Assembly (NCBI RefSeq): GCF_003112515.1
Contig: NZ_BEVZ01000012.1
Span: 37,200 to 101,199, forward strand
From: Streptomyces fragilis
GTDB taxonomy: Bacteria; Actinomycetota; Actinomycetes; Streptomycetales; Streptomycetaceae
Length of the DNA stretch: 64,000 nucleotides
Direction: 5' to 3'
In this document: positions 40,846-48,698 of the stretch, piece by piece
Numbering within the stretch: the stretch's first letter is position 1
Layout of the letters: each line of letters opens with the position of its first letter
Program-made: the position numbers and the translations under genes
The notes under the pieces: generated by a model
The model's database searches: none
What the model saw: only the letters and a program-made list of their open reading frames with translations
Told to the model about the DNA's origin: nothing

Positions 40846-41597
40846 CGGCGCGGGGCGCCGCCCTTGCCGCCGGCCGCGGCGGAGCGGTTGCCCCGCCCGC
40901 CGCCGCCCTGCGGCTTCTGCCTGCCGCCCTGCGGGGCCTTGCGGGCCGCGCGGGCGGGCTCCTGCTTCCGCTCGGGCTCGGCGGCCCGCCGTCCCCGGGT
41001 GCTGTTGGCGGTGCGCCCCCGCACCACGCCCACGAAGTCGTCCACCGCGTCCGTGGTGGCGTCCTGCGGCCAGGCCAGCGCCACCTCCGACTGCGGCGCG
41101 TCGGTGACGGTCCGGTAGGTGAGGTCGCGCCGGTGGTGGAGGCGGGCCAGGGACTGCGGCACGATCAGCACGCCGATGTTCGCCGCGACCAGCTCGATCG
41201 CGTCCCCGGTGGTGGCCGGCCGTTCGAAGGCCTCCTCGCCCGGTGGCCGCTCCCAGCCGAGCACGTCGTCCAGCGGGTGCAGGACGACCTCCTCGGCGAG
41301 GTCCTCGACGGAGATCTCCTCCGCGGCGGTGATCAGGTGATCCTTGGGGACCACGGCCACCGTCGTCTCGGTGTAGAGCGGGATGGCGCTGAACACGTCG
41401 CGGTCGACGGGGAGGCGGACCAGTCCGGCGTCCGCGCCGCCGGTGCGCAGCAGCTCCTGGGCCTCGTGCGCCTCCACCGGCGTCAGTTCGAGCGGGGTGC
41501 CGGGGAAACGTTCGTTCCAGATCCGCACCCACTTGGCGGGCGTGGCTCCCGGTACGTAGGCGAGCCGGAAGACGGGGGATGCGGCGGAGTCTGTCAC
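40818..41597 (-). CDS. LysR-type substrate-binding domain protein without HTH, basic tail
   Basis: A 259-residue protein. Residues about 8-200 match the LysR substrate-binding (periplasmic-binding-like) domain: FRLAYVPGATPAKWVRIWNERFPGTPLEL, DAGLVRLPVDRDVFSAIPLYTETTVAVVPKDH, and GDAIELVAANIGVLIVPQSLARLHHRRDLTYRTVTDAP. The N-terminal helix-turn-helix of true LysR regulators is absent; the frame begins right at the effector domain. The last 60 residues are strongly basic and Gly/Arg/Lys-rich (EPARAARKAPQGGRQKPQGGGGRG, then GGKGGAPRRGG), like a nucleic-acid-binding tail. GTG 41597 has a TAGCCT box 7 nt upstream and is probably leaderless. It is divergent from the DUF5997 gene by 59 bp, a pairing I recall as conserved in Streptomyces. 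Role unknown. Confidence 0.85.
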   Translation of the reverse strand: MTDSAASPVFRLAYVPGATPAKWVRIWNERFPGTPLELTPVEAHEAQELLRTGGADAGLVRLPVDRDVFSAIPLYTETTVAVVPKDHLITAAEEISVEDLAEEVVLHPLDDVLGWERPPGEEAFERPATTGDAIELVAANIGVLIVPQSLARLHHRRDLTYRTVTDAPQSEVALAWPQDATTDAVDDFVGVVRGRTANSTRGRRAAEPERKQEPARAARKAPQGGRQKPQGGGGRGNRSAAAGGKGGAPRRGGRPKRRG

Positions 41598-41604
41598 CCG
41601 GCCC

Positions 41605-41610
41605 AGGCTA
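41605..41610 (-). promoter_or_regulatory. Leaderless -10 box (TAGCCT) of the LysR-like gene
   Basis: TAGCCT on the minus strand ends 7 nt before GTG 41597. It is back-to-back with the DUF5997 -10 box at 41644-41649. Confidence 0.55.
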
Positions 41611-41643
41611 CCCGGCGTGGTCGGAGGCGCTCCGCGCGGTCGT

Positions 41644-41649
41644 TACGCT
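41644..41649 (+). promoter_or_regulatory. Leaderless -10 box (TACGCT) of the DUF5997 gene
   Basis: TACGCT ends 7 nt before ATG 41657, without a Shine-Dalgarno sequence. Confidence 0.55.
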
Positions 41650-41656
41650 TGGCGGT

Positions 41657-42088
41657 ATGAAGTCGCACCAGAGCACCCAGACGATGAAGCCCGCGACCGC
41701 GGCGAAGAAGCTGGGTGTGTACCTCGAGGCCACGCCCGCCGAGTTCCGGGAGGGCGTCGTCTCGCGCGCCGAGCTGAACCAGCTCCAGGCCGACCCGCCC
41801 GAGTGGCTGCGGGAGCTGCGGCGCAACGGCCCGCACCCCCGTCAGGTCGTCGCGGCGCGGCTGGGCGTCTCCGCCTCCGGCCTGGCCCGCGCCGGCATCA
41901 CCGAGGCGCTGACCACCGAGCAGATCGACGCGCTGCGCGACGAGCGCCCCGAGTGGCTGGAGCGGGAGCAGGCCCTCCAGGCCGACGTCCGCAAGGAGCA
42001 GGAGCGCGTCAAGCAGCTGCACGCCGAGAAGGCCGCGAAGGCGGCCAAGGCCGGGAGCGACGCCGGGCGCGAGAACGCCGGCCGCTGA
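41657..42088 (+). CDS. DUF5997 family protein
   Basis: A 143-residue, highly charged soluble protein of the actinobacterial DUF5997 family. The N-terminal part (TMKPATAAKKLGVYLEATPAEFRE) and the middle NGPHPRQVVAARLGVSASGLARAGITEALTTEQIDALRDERPEWL look like small helical, HTH-like elements. The C-terminal 35 residues (QALQADVRKEQERVKQLHAEKAAKAAKAG) form a likely coiled coil. No function is known to me. It is divergent from the HTH-less LysR-type protein and shares its 59-bp promoter region. The two could act together (effector sensor plus DNA-binding partner), which is inference only. Confidence 0.85.
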   Translation: MKSHQSTQTMKPATAAKKLGVYLEATPAEFREGVVSRAELNQLQADPPEWLRELRRNGPHPRQVVAARLGVSASGLARAGITEALTTEQIDALRDERPEWLEREQALQADVRKEQERVKQLHAEKAAKAAKAGSDAGRENAGR

Positions 42089-42332
42089 GCCGCCTGCCCG
42101 GCTCGGCCGAGGGGCCGGTCGCGCCGCCGTGCGGGCCGGCCCCTCCGCCGTCGCCGCACGCCGTCGCCCCCACGCGTCGCCGCACGCCGTCGTTCGCGGG
42201 CGTCGTACGCCGTCACCTGCGAGGGAGGAGTCCGAGGGCGTCGCGCCGCGGGGCGGGAGGTGGTTGGCTGTGCCCCTGTCGGATCGATCATGTCGGCCCG
42301 CGCCGACGAACGCCGCCTGGAGGCACCCCCGC

Positions 42333-42548
42333 ATGAGCACGCCCACCGTGTACGAGTACAAGGTCGTCACCTTCCGTGAGTCGCTGATCGGCGACGCGCT
42401 GGACGGCGACAAGCTGGAGAAGACCCTCAACAAGCACGCCGAGGAGGGCTGGCGCCTGAAGACGATCACGTCCGCCGACGTGAAGGGCCGCATAGGTCCC
42501 GGCGCGGTCGAGGGCCTGCTGCTGACCCTGGAGCGCCCGCGCGTCTGA
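42333..42548 (+). CDS. DUF4177 domain-containing small protein
   Basis: A 71-residue soluble protein of the DUF4177 family (YEYKVVTFRESLIGDALDGDKLEKTLNKHAEEGWRLKTITSADV, then the terminal GLLLTLERP). The YEYKVV start and EEGWRL core are the family hallmarks. Members are common, short and of unknown function. GGAGG lies about 10 nt before ATG 42333. It stands as a single-gene unit about 245 bp after the DUF5997 gene. Confidence 0.9.
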   Translation: MSTPTVYEYKVVTFRESLIGDALDGDKLEKTLNKHAEEGWRLKTITSADVKGRIGPGAVEGLLLTLERPRV

Positions 42549-42636
42549 CGCCTCGCGCGACCGCCGGCCGCCGCCCCTCCCCGGCGGCGGCCCGCACCGG
42601 CACGACGGCGGCCGGGACATCCGCACGGCCGAGGCG

Positions 42637-42685
42637 CGAGCGGGGCACCCGCACGGCCGGAGCTCGAGCGGGGCACCCGCACGGC
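42637..42685. repeat. 28-bp direct repeat (two copies)
   Basis: CGAGCGGGGCACCCGCACGG begins at 42637 and again at 42665, with a related partial unit just before. It lies in the gap between convergent DUF4177 and lipoprotein genes. Confidence 0.7.
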
Positions 42686-42712
42686 GCTGCCGGCACTGCC
42701 GGAGGGCGGGCG

Positions 42713-43285
42713 TCAGTGCCCGTACGCCCGGTGGCACAGGGACACGACGTCCGAGGAGGCCACCCCGCGGGCCTGCCGGCACCACTCGCCCATCCGGAAC
42801 CCCCCACGGCCGCCGGACCCGTGTCCGCCGTGCCGCCGGGGCCGGGGCGGCACGGGACGCAGCTGGGCCCTCGGCCGCTCCGCCTTCGCCCGGGGCCGCC
42901 CGAGGGCGGGCCGTCGCGCTCCCGGCGCCCCGGACCGGATCTCGGCCCGGGGCGCGGGCCTGCCCGCGGCGGGTTCACCCCGCCCCTGCGTCCGCACCCG
43001 CGTCCCTTCACCGGCGCGGCTCCGTCCGCCCGCCTTCTCCCGGCCCTTCTCCTGCTCCTTCTCCTGGTCCTTCGTCCGGTCCTCCGTCGCACGGCGCTTG
43101 CGCTCGCCGCTCTCGACCAGCTCGCCCCGGTCCTGAGGTGGCGCGCTCCGCTCGGCCGCCGGACGGCTGACGGTGGCCGTGGCGGCGTCGCGCGGCGGGC
43201 GGGGCGCGTCGGGCGTCACGGCGACGCAACCGGTGACCAGGAAGGGGGCGATGAGGGCGAGGGCCAGCTGCCGGGTTCGGATCAC
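42713..43285 (-). CDS. Hypothetical lipoprotein with a charged low-complexity region
   Basis: About 190 residues. The N-terminus (IRTRQLALALIAPFLVTGC) is a lipoprotein signal peptide with lipobox LVTGC. The rest is low complexity: Pro/Ala/Arg-rich stretches and a Lys/Glu/Arg/Gln block (RTKDQEKEQEKGREKAGG) that would be disordered or helical. It ends in a more ordered FRMGEWCRQARGVASSDVVSLCHRAYGH with two cysteines. GTG 43285 is preceded by AAGGTGG. I do not recognise a family. The C-terminal Cys-containing 35 residues may be the functional part, tethered away from the membrane. It is divergent from the VOC gene. Confidence 0.7.
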   Translation of the reverse strand: MIRTRQLALALIAPFLVTGCVAVTPDAPRPPRDAATATVSRPAAERSAPPQDRGELVESGERKRRATEDRTKDQEKEQEKGREKAGGRSRAGEGTRVRTQGRGEPAAGRPAPRAEIRSGAPGARRPALGRPRAKAERPRAQLRPVPPRPRRHGGHGSGGRGGFRMGEWCRQARGVASSDVVSLCHRAYGH

Positions 43286-43388
43286 GCTGCCACCTTGCTC
43301 CGTTCGGCCCAGTGCGCGCACCGCACCACGCGGCCGGGTCACCGACACGGGTGACACGGAGTCAGGTGCCGGTGTCCTACCGGTGCGT

Positions 43389-43394
43389 TAGCCT
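43389..43394 (+). promoter_or_regulatory. Leaderless -10 box (TAGCCT) of the VOC gene at 43401
   Basis: TAGCCT ends 6 nt before GTG 43401, with no Shine-Dalgarno sequence. Confidence 0.55.
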
Positions 43395-43400
43395 CCCGCC

Positions 43401-43859
43401 GTGTCCCGACTTCCCGCACGTCTGTCCGTGCTGACCCTCGGCGCCCGTGACCTGCCGGCGCTCCGGCGCTTCTACCGCGGCCTCGGCTGGGAGGAGGCGC
43501 CCGGGAGCGACGACGCCTGGGCGGGCTTCCTGCTGGGCGGCGTGCTGCTCGCCCTGTACCCGCTCGACGACCTGGCCGCCGAGTCCGCCCCCGGCGCGCC
43601 GCGCCCGGCGCCGGGCTGGTCGGGTGTGACGCTCGCCTGCAACCTGGACCGCCGCGAGGACGTGGACGCCGCCTTCCGCGCCGCCGTGGACGCCGGCGCG
43701 CTGCCGGTCGCGGAGCCCACGGACCGGGAGTGGGGCGGCCGTTCCGCCTACGTCGCCGATCCGGAGGGAAACCGCTGGGAGCTCGCCTGGGCGCGCACCG
43801 CCCGGTTCGACGCCCGGGGCGCCCTGATCGGGTTCGGGGAGGCGGACGCGGGTCCGTGA
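43401..43859 (+). CDS. VOC family (glyoxalase-like) protein
   Basis: A 152-residue VOC-fold protein. The first module is LSVLTLGARDLPALRRFYRGLGWEEAPGSDDAWAGFLLGG; the second is VTLACNLDRREDVDAAFRAAVDAGALPVAEPTDREWGGRSAYVADPEGNRWELAW. The closing DPEGNRWELAW is the standard motif whose Glu is a metal ligand in active members. A first-module metal His is not evident, so catalytic activity is doubtful. It appears leaderless from GTG 43401. Single gene between a divergent lipoprotein and the ZIP transporter. Confidence 0.88.
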   Translation: MSRLPARLSVLTLGARDLPALRRFYRGLGWEEAPGSDDAWAGFLLGGVLLALYPLDDLAAESAPGAPRPAPGWSGVTLACNLDRREDVDAAFRAAVDAGALPVAEPTDREWGGRSAYVADPEGNRWELAWARTARFDARGALIGFGEADAGP

Positions 43860-43943
43860 CCGTACCCGCGGTGAATCCACCGGGCGCGTGAAAGCCGTCG
43901 GCCGGGCGGGCTCGTCCGCGGACCTTCGGGTAGGAGGTGCCTT

Positions 43944-44705
43944 ATGGCTGAAGTGGTGGAGGCGGGGCTCTGGGGGTTCGTGGCCGGATCGGCGCTGTTG
44001 CTGGGGGCGGTGGTCGGCTTCGGGGTGCGGGTGCCGCCGAAGGTGATCGCCACGGTGATGGCCTTCGGCGCCGGCGTGCTGCTCTCCGCGGTCTCCTTCG
44101 AGCTGGTGGGCGAGGCCTACGACCAGGCGGGGCTGGCTCCGGCGGCCTTCGGGACGCTGGTCGGCGCGCTGGCGTACACCCTGGGCAACCTCTGGCTGGC
44201 ACGCCGGGGAGCGCGGCACCGGAAGCGGTCGGGGCGGCACGCGGCGCACCGGCAGCCCTCGGAGCAGGAGCAGGGCGGCTCCGGCACCGCGCTGGCCCTG
44301 GGCGCGCTGCTGGACGGGGTGCCCGAGTCCGCGGTGATCGGCGTCAGCCTGCTGGACGGCGGGGCGGTCAGCCTGGTCACGGTGGTCGCGGTGTTCATCA
44401 GCAACGTGCCGGAGGGGCTGTCGAGTTCGGCGGGCATGCGCAAGGCGGGCCGGAGCAAGGGGTTCGTCTTCGGCGTGTGGGGCGCGATCGCGGCGGCCAG
44501 CACGGTGTCGGCGGTGCTCGGGTACACGGTGGTGGGCGCGTTCTCCCCCGCCGTGATCGCGGCGGTGACGGCGGTGGCCGCCGGGGCGATCCTGGCGATG
44601 GTCGCGGACACGATGATCCCGGAGGCCTTCGAGGACGCGCACCTCGCCATCGGTCTGGTGACGGTCTGCGGCTTCCTGGTGTCCTTCGGTCTCTCGCACG
44701 CGTGA
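43944..44705 (+). CDS. ZIP family metal transporter
   Basis: A 253-residue membrane protein with about eight hydrophobic helices. The ZIP signature in helices IV-V is visible as ALGALLDGVPESAVIGVSLL and VFISNVPEGLSSSAGM. The latter corresponds to the metal-binding NxPEG motif, while HS/HN of typical importers reads LD here (GALLDGVPE). A His/Arg-rich cytoplasmic loop (GARHRKRSGRHAAHRQPSEQEQ) separates helices III and IV. It probably moves zinc or another divalent cation across the cytoplasmic membrane. Replacement of the usual helix IV histidine means direction and metal cannot be assumed. ATG 43944 has AGGAGG upstream. Confidence 0.88.
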   Translation: MAEVVEAGLWGFVAGSALLLGAVVGFGVRVPPKVIATVMAFGAGVLLSAVSFELVGEAYDQAGLAPAAFGTLVGALAYTLGNLWLARRGARHRKRSGRHAAHRQPSEQEQGGSGTALALGALLDGVPESAVIGVSLLDGGAVSLVTVVAVFISNVPEGLSSSAGMRKAGRSKGFVFGVWGAIAAASTVSAVLGYTVVGAFSPAVIAAVTAVAAGAILAMVADTMIPEAFEDAHLAIGLVTVCGFLVSFGLSHA

Positions 44706-44785
44706 GGCCGCCCGGCCGGGGCCGGCCCGGACGGCAGCCGCTCCCCCGCTCCCCGGCGCCGACGGCAGCGGTGGCCGGGAGGGGT

Positions 44786-45826
44786 TCAGACGGCGGTGTC
44801 CCGCCGTGCCCGCTCCGCCCGGCGGGCTCGGATCCGGCCGCCGGTGAGGAGGAGGGTGACTCCGAGCAGGACCCAGCAGGCGAGGACGAGTGCCGGGCCC
44901 AGGGCGTTGATGCCGTGGAAGAAGGCGTTGGCGCGCAGCAGGCTGCCGGAGGCGCCGGGCGGCAGGAGCTGTCCGACGTCGGCCCAGCCGCCCGGGAGCC
45001 AGTGCGGGCCGGTGACGAGGCCGGAGAGCGGGTTGGCGAGCAGCATCATCAGTGCCGCGCCGACGACCAGGCCGGGCAGCCCGAACACCGCCTCCAGTCC
45101 CAGGAGCGTGAAGGCCAGGGCCGCGATGCCCAGGGACAGGCCGAGCGCGGTCGTCCCGTAGTGGCCCGACAGCGAGCCGATGCCGTACTGGAGCACCGCG
45201 GTCACCGCGAAGCCCGCCGTGAGGGAGAACAGCACGCCGCCCGCGAGGCGGTATCGCGGCCGGCCGGGGAAGAGCCGGGCCAGGGCGGCGGCCGGGACGA
45301 TGCCGCCGAACACCATCGGCAGGGCCGCGGCGGCGAATCCGGCCCCGCGCGGGTCGCCCTCCGGGAAGGGCGCCAGGTCCTTGACGGTGAGCTCGGCGTG
45401 CTGACGCCCGGCCGCGCCCGTGGCCAGCGCGGTCAGCGCGGCCGCGGCCTGCGGACCGGCCGCGCCGGCCCGGTAGAGCGTCACGCCCGTGGGGGTGACG
45501 GTGATGCCGCCGACGATCTCCCGGTGTTGGACCGCGGTGGTCAGCTCCTCGACGTCGTCGAAACGGGTGACCTGCCACTCCGTGTCGGCGGTCGCCTTCT
45601 CGAGCCGCTCCGCGGTGGACGCCGGTCCGGCGACGCCGATCGGGATCTCGCGCGGACCGCCGTTGACGGCGGGCAGGGCGAAGGCCGCGAGCATGGCGAC
45701 GACCAGGACCGTCAGTTCCAGCACGAGGACGGTCAGCCTGCGGCGCAGGGCTCCCGGCGACGGCGACGGCGACGTCGGGGAGGCCGGGGGCGGCGGGCCG
45801 GGGGCCTCGTCGGAGGGTGCGGACAT
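44786..45826 (-). CDS. ABC-2/YhgE-Pip-like membrane protein
   Basis: A 346-residue membrane protein. A Pro/Ser-rich cytosolic leader precedes one hydrophobic helix (TVLVLELTVLVVAMLAAFAL). A 120-residue extracytoplasmic domain follows (IPIGVAGPASTAERLEKA and VGGITVTPTGVTLYRAG), then five or six C-terminal helices. This architecture is that of the YhgE/Pip and ABC-2 permease superfamily, where the large loop between helices 1 and 2 faces outside. No ATP-binding protein gene is adjacent, so transporter status is not proven. ATG 45826 follows GAGGAAC. It lies upstream, on the same strand, of the ZIP gene's convergent end. Confidence 0.78.
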   Translation of the reverse strand: MSAPSDEAPGPPPPASPTSPSPSPGALRRRLTVLVLELTVLVVAMLAAFALPAVNGGPREIPIGVAGPASTAERLEKATADTEWQVTRFDDVEELTTAVQHREIVGGITVTPTGVTLYRAGAAGPQAAAALTALATGAAGRQHAELTVKDLAPFPEGDPRGAGFAAAALPMVFGGIVPAAALARLFPGRPRYRLAGGVLFSLTAGFAVTAVLQYGIGSLSGHYGTTALGLSLGIAALAFTLLGLEAVFGLPGLVVGAALMMLLANPLSGLVTGPHWLPGGWADVGQLLPPGASGSLLRANAFFHGINALGPALVLACWVLLGVTLLLTGGRIRARRAERARRDTAV

Positions 45827-45893
45827 CGGGGTGTTCCTCACTCGGGTCGTCAGTGGTGAGTGGTGAGTCGTAGGTCGGGTGTCGCGCCTCGGG

Positions 45894-45959
45894 CGTCGTG
45901 GCCTCATGCCTCGGCCGTCGTGGCCGCGCGTCTCGGGCGTCGTGGCCGCGGGCCTCATG
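45894..45959. repeat. Three-copy 22-bp repeat (CGTCGTGGCC-type)
   Basis: Imperfect units start with CGTCGTGGCC at 45894, 45916 and 45938 (22-bp period). They lie just upstream of a second, unrelated 22-bp array at 45987. Confidence 0.6.
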
Positions 45960-45986
45960 TGTCGTGCCTCGTGCGTCGGGGGATGC

Positions 45987-46085
45987 GGGCCCGGTCCTCC
46001 GCGGCGACGGGCCCGGTCCTCCGCGGCGACGGGCCCGGTCCTCCGCGGCGACGGGCCCGGTCCTCCGCGGCGACGGGCCCGGTCT
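45987..46085. repeat. Perfect 22-bp tandem repeat, 4.5 units
   Basis: The unit GGGCCCGGTCCTCCGCGG plus CGAC is repeated without change at 45987, 46009, 46031 and 46053, with a partial fifth from 46075. It lies in the 379-bp gap between two minus-strand genes. Confidence 0.9.
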
Positions 46086-46146
46086 CCGATTGTTCGGCCG
46101 GATGGGATCCGGTACGACTCGGGGCGGGGAGCCGGCGTAACGACAC

Positions 46147-46167
46147 GCCGCCGCCCCCGGCGGCGGC
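46147..46167 (-). terminator. Terminator downstream of the DHA2 MFS gene
   Basis: GCCGCCG (46147-46153) pairs with CGGCGGC (46161-46167) around a C-rich 7-nt loop, about 38 nt past the stop codon at 46206. Confidence 0.55.
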
Positions 46168-46205
46168 TCCGGATCGGCCGGCCGGGGGCGGTGGGTGCTG
46201 GTCGG

Positions 46206-47732
46206 TCAGCGCGCCGACGGCTCCAGGTCCTGCCTCCCCCGCTGCCGGACGGCGCGTGTCCGCGGCAGCGCGAAGCCGAACAACAGGGCGGCGCCCCCGC
46301 ACAGCAGGGCGTTCAGCGCGATCGCCGCCGTCACTCCGCGCTCCACGCCCGCGGTCGATCCCGCGGCGGCCAGGGTGACCACCGTGGACATCACCGGCGT
46401 GCCGAGGGTGATGCCCACCTGCTGGCTCATCGTCGCCAGACCGGTCGCCACGCCCTGCTCGCCGTCGGGGAGGCCGGAGGTGGCCGTCACCATGAAGCCG
46501 ACGATGGCCACCAGGTTGGCCGCTCCACCCACGAAGGTCGCCGCCAGCAGCACGCCGAACCAGCCGGGCAGGTGTCCGAGCAGGAGCAGCGGGGCCGTCG
46601 CCGCGGCCTGCAGCGTGAACCCGGCGACCACCGTGCGCGTGCCGCCGATCCGGGCGATGATCCGCGGGCCCGCCAGACCGCCGGCCACCGTGCCCGCCCC
46701 GAGGACGGCGAAGGTCAGGCCCGCCTGGAGCGGGGTGAAACCGCGCACCTCCTGGAGGTACAGGGTCAGCAGGAAGACCAGGGTCGTCTCGGTGGCGAAG
46801 GCCAGCGTCCCGGCGAGGTTCCCCCAGCCCACGGACCGGCGGGTCAGCAGGCGCGGCGGCAGCAGCGGGCGGGCGACCCGGTTCTCGATCCGGACGAAGA
46901 GCGCGAGCAGCACGGACGCGGCGGCGAGGGCGGCCCAGCAGCCGGGGTCGGTCCAGGACCTCTCGCCCGCCCGGGTGAGGCCGAGGACGAGCGCGATCAG
47001 TGCGAGCGTGACCGTGACGGCGCCCGGCAGGTCGAGCCGGGAACGCTGCTCGGTCCGTCCTTCCCGCAGCACGGCCGGGCCGACCGCCAGCACCACCACG
47101 GCCACGACCACGTTGACGTGGAAGGCCCAGCGCCAGCTGATCAGGTCGGTCAGCAGTCCGCCGAGGACGGCGCCCGTGGTGAAGCCCGCCGCCATCAGCG
47201 CGCCGTTGAGGCCGAGCGCCCGCTCGCGCAGCGGTCCTTCGGGGAACGAGGTGGTCAGCAGCGACAGGGCGGCCGGGGTGACGGCGGCGGTCGCCACTCC
47301 CTGCGCGACGCGTGCGGTGAGCAGCAGCCACGGGGTGTCCGCGAGTCCGCCGACGAGCGAGGCCAGCCCCAGCAGGGCGATCCCGGCGAGGAACTGCCGC
47401 CGACGGCCGAACAGGTCGGCGCAGCGGCCGAAGAACAGCGTGAACCCGGCGGCGCACAGGGCGAAGGAGGTCGCGATCCACTGCAGGTCGGCGAGGGCGA
47501 AGCCCAGGTCGGAACCGATGCGTGGCAGGGCGACGTTGAGGATCGAGAAGTCGACGGCGAGCGTGAAGCTCGCGGTCAGCAGGACGAGGAGGGCGAGCCG
47601 GTCCCGCAGACCGGGGCCGGCCGGCTGCTGGTGCCGCGGGCCGGCGGTCCGGGCGCCCGCACCGCGCAGGGCTCGGGCGCTCCCGGCGGTCCGCAGGGCT
47701 TCGCCGGTGTCGGTGGTGTCGGTGGTGGTCAT
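46206..47732 (-). CDS. MFS transporter, DHA2 (EmrB/QacA-like) family
   Basis: A 508-residue drug:H+ antiporter with about 14 predicted helices. Supporting motifs are motif D1-like FSILNVALPRIGSDLGFALADLQWIATSFALC in helices 1-2, motif A-like GRCADLFGRRRQFLAG in the loop 2-3, and motif C-like LGLNGALMAAGFTTGAVLGGLL in helix 5. It probably exports lipophilic or amphiphilic drugs. ATG 47732 starts a 40-residue Thr/Ala/Gly-rich leader. It is divergent from an XRE regulator gene by 102 bp, suggesting control by that regulator (inference). Confidence 0.92.
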   Translation of the reverse strand: MTTTDTTDTGEALRTAGSARALRGAGARTAGPRHQQPAGPGLRDRLALLVLLTASFTLAVDFSILNVALPRIGSDLGFALADLQWIATSFALCAAGFTLFFGRCADLFGRRRQFLAGIALLGLASLVGGLADTPWLLLTARVAQGVATAAVTPAALSLLTTSFPEGPLRERALGLNGALMAAGFTTGAVLGGLLTDLISWRWAFHVNVVVAVVVLAVGPAVLREGRTEQRSRLDLPGAVTVTLALIALVLGLTRAGERSWTDPGCWAALAAASVLLALFVRIENRVARPLLPPRLLTRRSVGWGNLAGTLAFATETTLVFLLTLYLQEVRGFTPLQAGLTFAVLGAGTVAGGLAGPRIIARIGGTRTVVAGFTLQAAATAPLLLLGHLPGWFGVLLAATFVGGAANLVAIVGFMVTATSGLPDGEQGVATGLATMSQQVGITLGTPVMSTVVTLAAAGSTAGVERGVTAAIALNALLCGGAALLFGFALPRTRAVRQRGRQDLEPSAR

Positions 47733-47834
47733 GGCTCCGAGCCTGCGTCCGCCGCCTGGGCGCAGCCAGATCCCGCTCCTTGGTACCACTGACAGGGGCA
47801 GGCACGTCGTCCGGGCCGCTCCGATACTGGAGCC

Positions 47835-48698
47835 ATGTCTTCTCGCACAGAGCACGACAAGGGCGCCGGCGGCCTCGGCCACTTCCTGCGGACCCGACGC
47901 GCCGCCGTGACCCCGGAGGCGGCGGGGCTGACCACCTGGGGTGCTCGGCGGGTCCCGGGGCTGCGCCGGGAGGAGCTGGCCCAGCTGGCCGGGATTTCGG
48001 TGAACTACTACACGCGGCTCGAGCAGGGGCAGTCGGTGAACGCCGGGGACGCCGTCGTCGAGGCGCTCGCCCGTGCGCTGCGCCTGGACGCCGACGAGCG
48101 CGCGCACCTGTTCGCGTTGGTCCGGCCGGTCCCGGCGGCCCGTCGCCCCGACCCGGTGGAGAGCCCGGGCCAGGGGGCGGTCCGCCTGCTGGCGTCCATG
48201 CCCACGGTGCCCGCCCTGCTGCTGGGCCGGCGCAACGACGTGCTGGCGTGGAACCCGCTGGGCCACGCCCTGCTCGCCGGGCACCTCGATCCCGCCGCGC
48301 CGGACGACCCCGACGCCCGCCCCAACCTGCTGCGCATGCTGTTCCTGGACGCGCACACCCGTGAGCTGTACCGCGACTGGGACGAGGAGGCCGCGCTGGC
48401 CGTCTCCTCGCTGCGCTACTCGGCCGCCCACCGCCCGGACGACCGCCCGCTCGCCGAGCTGATCGGAGAGCTGTCCATCCGCAGCCAGGAGTTCGCCGCC
48501 CTGTGGGCGCGGCACGACGTCCGGCTGTGCTCCAGCGGCACCAAGCGGCTCCACCATCCTCACGTGGGCCGTCTGGAACTCCACTACGAGGTGCTGCACC
48601 TGCCGGACGGCGACGGTCGGCGCCTGCTGACCCACACCGCCGAACCGGGCTCCGCGTCGGCCGACGCGCTCAGTCTGCTGTGCCGGGGGACGGGCTGA
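47835..48698 (+). CDS. XRE-family regulator with MmyB-like ligand domain
   Basis: A 287-residue regulator. The N-terminal Cro/C1 HTH spans about residues 10-85, with the hallmark sequence VPGLRREELAQLAGISVNYYTRLEQGQ. The C-terminal MmyB-like (MLTR/PAS-like) domain follows, with AWNPLGHALLAGH and LRRMLF-type NLLRMLFLDAHTRELYRDWDEEAALAVSSLRY. MmyB-like domains are reported to bind fatty-acid-type ligands, and such regulators are typically divergent from a target oxidoreductase or exporter. Here the partner is the DHA2 exporter. ATG 47835 lacks a ribosome site but has GATACT 6 nt upstream, consistent with a leaderless mRNA. Confidence 0.92.
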   Translation: MSSRTEHDKGAGGLGHFLRTRRAAVTPEAAGLTTWGARRVPGLRREELAQLAGISVNYYTRLEQGQSVNAGDAVVEALARALRLDADERAHLFALVRPVPAARRPDPVESPGQGAVRLLASMPTVPALLLGRRNDVLAWNPLGHALLAGHLDPAAPDDPDARPNLLRMLFLDAHTRELYRDWDEEAALAVSSLRYSAAHRPDDRPLAELIGELSIRSQEFAALWARHDVRLCSSGTKRLHHPHVGRLELHYEVLHLPDGDGRRLLTHTAEPGSASADALSLLCRGTG

